This document shows, piece after piece, positions 59,506 through 64,000 of a stretch of DNA of 64,000 nt. A model generated the notes under the pieces. That model was not told the origin of the DNA and searched no databases. It was given only the letters and a program-made list of their open reading frames with translations. Made by a program: the position numbers and the translations under genes. This DNA is from Owenia fusiformis (lineage: Eukaryota; Annelida; Polychaeta; Sabellida; Oweniidae). Numbering within the stretch: position 1 is the first letter of the stretch; every line of letters starts with the position of its first letter. The stretch covers positions 12,748,822 through 12,812,821 of the forward strand of contig CAIIXF020000008.1 of the NCBI GenBank assembly GCA_903813345.2. The letters are read 5' to 3'.

Positions 59506-60510
59506 CTATGGAGATCTTCGTAATTTCATAGTTGTGGCCATTAGAGATGGTTTATCACCTACTTGTATGTGAGTCAATTGATACCATGTGACACCATCTT
59601 GATTCTGATGATATATGCCATCTGGGCTGTATTTGCCATTCAGCCGAGCATAGGCACAACTTTCATACCACCATCCCCCACCATTAAAATGATTAACACA
59701 GCTGATACTCGTTAAATCGTTATCCACATCAGTTGTTGAGAATTTCATTCCATTTAGTCTTGTATTTGTTGTCATTGCTCCATTGGGCCAGATACTATCA
59801 CCAGCAGTGCCACCTATATATGACCCAATAGAGAGTTCATAGTCACCAGATTCATCCTGTATCGAGAAATGCGAATATGTTGCGTCATACCAGGTGTTGT
59901 TTGGTGTCATCAAATCAAACTTTATTTCATAAGATGCTGATGTTGTTAGGACGTGAATGTTATTGTTTCCTAACCAATGTTCATTGTTAGGATCTCCAAA
60001 TCCATTTTTATATTCATTCCATGTTTTGTTGTAAAATGGGGCACTGCCGTCATAGCGACGTTGAATCACTGTCCAGCCACCATCTTGCATGTCACAGTAG
60101 ACATTGAATGCAGGTTGGTTAGGGTCAGGTTGTATAAGGTAAACACCATTTTTCCAGCAATCATTTTCCCGCAATGTTTGACAGTCTTTGTTGTTGTGAT
60201 TCTTACATCTTAAATATCCATGATTCCATTCTGTGTCGACAGAGCAGGTGCTCGTCCCTTCGCTCAAATCAATAAGTTCACAAATTTTTGCGCTTTTCTG
60301 ATAATTCACTCTTACACAGTTTGCTTCCTTCGCACATTTTGCAAAGCAAATTTTCATGGAGCGTATTCCATATAATGTCATCAGTTCAGCACTTGCTTCA
60401 TATCTTTTAAACTTCTGTATCTCAAATTCATGTGTAATTATATCATTTGCTTCATACACATTGAATTGCAGAGTACCAAAAATGATACAAAAAAACTTTG
60501 TGATAATCAT
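59506..60510 (-). CDS. FREP-3: secreted PAN/Apple + fibrinogen-domain protein, intronless
   Basis: A single 334-codon ORF, closest to FREP-2. Signal peptide about residues 1-20. The PAN/Apple domain has Cys55, 59, 65, 77 and 89, but the expected first Cys at 37 is Tyr (KRYEAS), leaving an odd cysteine. The extra pair Cys102/Cys118 is present. The fibrinogen domain starts around residue 108, with DVDND and GGGWWYESCAYARLNGKY. The pocket loops are again distinct: LTSISC, YHQNQD and LTHIQVGDK, the last longer than in its neighbours. The unpaired PAN cysteine could support covalent dimers; that is inference. Confidence 0.93.
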   Translation of the reverse strand: MIITKFFCIIFGTLQFNVYEANDIITHEFEIQKFKRYEASAELMTLYGIRSMKICFAKCAKEANCVRVNYQKSAKICELIDLSEGTSTCSVDTEWNHGYLRCKNHNNKDCQTLRENDCWKNGVYLIQPDPNQPAFNVYCDMQDGGWTVIQRRYDGSAPFYNKTWNEYKNGFGDPNNEHWLGNNNIHVLTTSASYEIKFDLMTPNNTWYDATYSHFSIQDESGDYELSIGSYIGGTAGDSIWPNGAMTTNTRLNGMKFSTTDVDNDLTSISCVNHFNGGGWWYESCAYARLNGKYSPDGIYHQNQDGVTWYQLTHIQVGDKPSLMATTMKLRRSP

Positions 60511-60955
60511 GTTCGTATATTTTAAGGAGTTTAAAGAGTTTGTCTTGCTTTACATTATGTTGCCATTCATCTGCCTTACCATATGTAGATGTGCATAAAG
60601 CCTTTGTCTTCTTTGGTTCCCAATTGGCCAATTAAATGTTGTATTTCCAAATAGCACATTACATGTATCTGGTCATGTGGGTTTGCCCCTGAGAAAATCA
60701 ATAATCAATAATCAAAGAAGAATTGAAATTTAAGCAATTCATCACTAAATTTGTTAGCTTCATACCATCCAAATATTTGTATGCGCTACTGATAAAAGTT
60801 TTTTTCATTTTTCCCAATGATTTTGTGGTGATATTACTGGTGCCTTAAAATATTAAGACAAGATATTTAGTGAAATCACTTATGTTAAAACAGTGAATTC
60901 CCATTAGTCTATTTAGAAACGATGTTATTCTAAGTTTGAGGATGTTTATTCAACA

Positions 60956-61525
60956 CCCGGGGGGTTCACTGTATATAAAACTCAACGGGGGTCCTAGGCT
61001 GAAGCCTCAAATATCAATATGTTCCCATACCAATCTGTCAAATTTCAATATGTTCCCATACCAACCAAAATAACGCCCAAAGGCCATACCAAATGTCCAA
61101 ATATAGGACCAATGCCATACCAAATGTCCAAATATAGGACCAATGCCATACCAAATGCCCAATTATGGGACCAATGCCATACCAAATGTCAAAATGTAGG
61201 ACCAATGCCATACCAAATGTCAAAATTATGAGACCAATGCCATACCTTAATTCAAAGTAAATGAAATATAGGATCAATGTCATACAAATTTGCAACTACT
61301 GGACCAATGCCATACCACGAATGTTAGGTAACGTTTCTACAACGACCATTCTCATACCAGAAGAGCAAAAGTCCGACCATTGTCATACCTCAGAAGTCAG
61401 AAATTTCCGGGCATTCCCATACCAAATCCTAAAATATGGGTCCATTGCCATACCAAACGTTGAAAAAGGTACCCCACATGCGCGGAGGATCCCCGTCAAG
61501 GTTTATATATAGTGAACCCCCCGGG
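60956..61525. mobile_element. 570-bp TIR element with exact 8-bp target duplication and 31-bp internal tandem repeats
   Basis: The ends CCCGGGGGGTTCACT and AGTGAACCCCCCGGG are perfect over 15 bp and the inverted similarity runs to about 40 bp. ATTCAACA flanks both sides (60948-60955 and 61526-61533). The interior is mostly a degenerate 31-bp tandem repeat (units with ACCAATGCCATACCAAATG). An 8-bp duplication fits hAT-like transposition, but the G-run ends are not the typical CAGTG form. Non-autonomous; the in-frame ORFs are repeat artefacts. Confidence 0.85.
61088..61320. repeat. 31-bp tandem repeat inside the 60956-61525 element
   Basis: About seven units of ATACCAAATGTCCAAATATA + GGACCAATGCC, increasingly degenerate to the right. 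Confidence 0.85.
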
Positions 61526-61533
61526 ATTCAACA

Positions 61534-63154
61534 CTCCTGTCCTCGCATAGATGGTTTCTGCATGACGTAATAGAATAGACATGAAGTACATGGCCAACCT
61601 ATTAAGGGTTATATTATTTTGAATTATCTAATAAAATGGGGGATACAATGGTGATAAGTACAGAATCCATACCCACATGATCAATTGTTTCACAGCAGGG
61701 GGTTTAAACCTTTGAACTCCCAGGTATCAAATTCATAATCATTTTACTAGGCAGGTGAAAGAATTCCGTGCATTGAAATGCAACTTTTGGAACCTGTCTG
61801 TTATGCAAGAAAACCAATGTAGGATAAAGTTTTCAATTAAAACTCAAGAGCAAATAAATTATTTCGAATTTGCTAAATGGTGAAATTTTGTAAATGTCAA
61901 GCCCGGGATGTCAAGTCCTTAACATTAAAAATAAAAACAAATTCATGGCATATTTGACCCAAAGGATCTATCTCTGAGATCAATTTAAACATGTGGCACA
62001 TGTATATTTGAAAGTAGATCTCTCTTAGATAATATTTGTTCAATAAATAAATTATATGTCATCCATTTGTCATGGTGCCTTTGTTAGCTAATCATTTATT
62101 TCGAGCATCAAACGTGACTATACATGTAGTGTGGCATTAATTGATTGTCTTGCCTAGACAGTTTCGGAATATTCAAGAACATATCGCCCAATCATTACCC
62201 CTCTGGCAACTTCTATTTTTTCTCAATCTGAGAAGTCATGCCAGGCATGAGGTAGAGTAGTTTCAGTTAGAGTCTTCAAAAACTTCAAAAGATCGCAATT
62301 ATCAAGCTTTATGCAACGCTGTGCTTTAACTCATTTACCTCAGCATTATCTCTATTACAGGGATTTTTTGGGATGGTTTAGTATGTCACCCCTAAAGGTG
62401 GTGATATATTATAGTTTGAAACTTTTTTGTTGAGTGCATTCAGCTGTTGGTGTTTGGTGCTCAGGATATCTTCAAATGGCAAAAAGGTGGTGACATCTAC
62501 AAAAGGTGGCGACATCTTACATGTTAATTTCTTGTTTAATGTTGTTCTTTCAGAGCTTTATGATTTTAAGATGTGGTATTAAAACCAAGCATTGGGTGGG
62601 CCATTGATGGAGACTTAAAGATATTATAAGATATTTTAAATCATCCATAAAATAAATTTAGTGTGGTCAGCATATGCCCATGAAGGAATTAGCAACATTG
62701 AATTTGTTCATCAGTTTTATTTTTGAGAGGGGTTGGTCAGTTTTAAGTGTAAATCATTACACTTTTAGACAACATTAAAAACATTGACATTGTCCCTTGT
62801 CCTTTGAAAATCATGCAGTTTTTCACCATTCTGGGCAATTTGCAAGTAATTTGGGCCAAGGTTGTCAAACCCCCTGAAACCCCCTGGAACTCAATGGTGA
62901 ATCCAACCTTGGCAAAAGCTGGCACCAGGTTATCCCGTACCAGGACTATAGTCTATAGTCCTGGCACAGTATAAGCACCAGGCCTCCTTTGACTCTGTAT
63001 AATTCACACAGGTTTTTCAGGGTACCAAACCAGCTTATCTTGAATTACCCTATACTAGAAGAACTTTTGAATGTTTATGTATTATACACAAGGTGAACAA
63101 AATCATATAACTTTTACCAAATCTTGAGGTTTTCTTGAGAGCTAATTTTTATTT
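61534..63154. other. Region without genes right of the FREP cluster
   Basis: No supported exon. It holds a divergent GTCACC/GTTGGTGTTTGG repeat (62375-62550) and a copy of the ATCATGCAGTTTTTCAC repeat (62790-62925). Confidence 0.55.
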
Positions 63155-63159
63155 ACACT

Positions 63160-63985
63160 ACACGCGACATTTCAATACATCTTTGCTAAAATGTTTTAGT
63201 AAAATCATGTTGAGTTCACACCACCATTTTCAAGACGTCTTACGAAATATGATTGAGTTTACACCTATTTTTTAAAACGTCTAAGAGATATATAGGCATA
63301 CATGTAAAAAAGCAGTTCAACACTGGTTGTAGTCCAACAACATTAGACCTAACCTGGGCATTTCTTATCTGACATGGCTCTGGCTAGGTCTAACCTCCAT
63401 GATCATTTTGCCTTTGATGCGTTAATTTAATCGTTCCGCAGGTTTCGACAAGCGGAACTAATTAAACCCTGAAAACATGGTAATATTGCGTAAAGAATGT
63501 TATTCAAGCATGCATACATACCTAATGAATACATACACACCATCCCGTATCCCCCTTAGACCTTAATGATGCATAATTACAAATATTGGAGACAGGTTTG
63601 GAATAATATTGTGTTAAATCGCTTGATGTTATGTGTTTTTATATTAATGTCAAGTATCAGTTGCATGTTATCACAAAAAAATGGTTTTGATGGATCCAGA
63701 ACTTGCAATAAAGGAAAGAATAGTAAGGAGGTTAAACTCAATAATGGCCAAGAAAATTCCTAACAGTAAAGAACGCTGTTATTGAGTTTAACGACATTGA
63801 ACTACACTGGTTGAAGGATGGTTCAGTCAACATAGCTATTCCTTTCCCGCTTCTAACTTTCTGCTAAAGAATGCATCGATTTCAAAAAAAATATGTCCTA
63901 AAGAGAGCATTGTTAAAAGCATGAAAGAGGGCAAGAAGATTTTGTCCATATATTAGGATTATGATAGAACGCTAGGCGAATTAGT
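63160..63985. repeat. Dispersed repeat A, copy 2, with a roughly 470-bp insertion
   Basis: Homologous to 38590-39150 at both ends. Between about 63335 and 63805 it carries extra DNA flanked by ACACTGGTTG on both sides, consistent with a 10-bp direct repeat of the target. The insert has no recognised ends or coding region. Confidence 0.6.
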
Positions 63986-64000
63986 TCTTCTCGATTTTTT

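Noticed and set aside
59290-59523. Candidate terminal exon of the hydrolase (plus strand, after an acceptor-like TTTCTAG)
   Set aside because: The peptide does not resemble the hydrolase family's C-terminal region and is too short to complete it.
61019-61231. ORFs over the CCATACC repeats
   Set aside because: They are frames of a 31-bp tandem array inside a TIR element.
1-64000. Retroviral, LTR, Polinton or CRISPR features
   Set aside because: No reverse transcriptase, integrase, capsid-like or repeat-spacer pattern was recognised on either strand.

Overview
The window is AT-rich, intron-rich animal DNA, most likely from a marine invertebrate. Four multi-exon bilaterian genes with canonical GT-AG introns, small intron-encoded repeats, many minisatellites and a cluster of invertebrate-type fibrinogen-related lectins support this. 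I cannot fix the phylum from sequence alone: a lophotrochozoan or an invertebrate deuterostome would both fit. There are no bacterial-style operons, no CRISPR arrays, no rRNA and no convincing tRNA gene. I saw no retrovirus-like or Polinton-like element.

Layout. (1) 4163-16527, minus strand: the 5' half of a Meis/homothorax TALE homeobox gene. It has six coding positions for the PBX-binding N-terminal region; the homeodomain exons must lie to the left of base 1. Exon 4 is present twice, at 11591-11644 and 10722-10772. Both copies are in phase and have good splice sites. The proximal promoter carries a perfect PBX-MEIS composite site. (2) 16528-24481: intergenic, with MITE-like repeats and a long imperfect hairpin. 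(3) 24482-29040, plus strand: a two-exon gene of the C22orf15/CXorf65 family, 155 residues. (4) 30449-40416, minus strand: a complete eleven-exon CDIN1 (C15orf41) gene, 278 codons, convergent with (3). (5) 41479-51186, plus strand, divergent from CDIN1 across about 1 kb: at least nine exons of a large prolyl-oligopeptidase-like (S9-type) alpha/beta hydrolase. Ser-Asp-His triad candidates are visible, and the 3' end is not reached. (6) 52190-60510, minus strand: three complete intronless genes for secreted PAN/Apple plus fibrinogen-domain proteins. They probably lie inside or just beyond a terminal intron of the hydrolase gene.

Repeats fill much of the rest: a 1.64-kb GC-rich element with TTA target duplications (8184-9824), a 570-bp element with 40-bp inverted ends and an exact 8-bp duplication (60956-61525), a mariner-like element with 28-bp ends (58409-59182), a CCGT-array element with about 145-bp internal repeats (47644-48936), CAGTGATCT-ended MITEs (three copies), tRNA-like SINE candidates and seven minisatellites.

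The genes look like independent neighbours rather than a pathway. The most distinctive observations are the duplicated Meis exon and the intronless lectin cluster. In the lectins an almost invariant core contrasts with variable ligand-pocket loops and coordinated gain or loss of cysteines.
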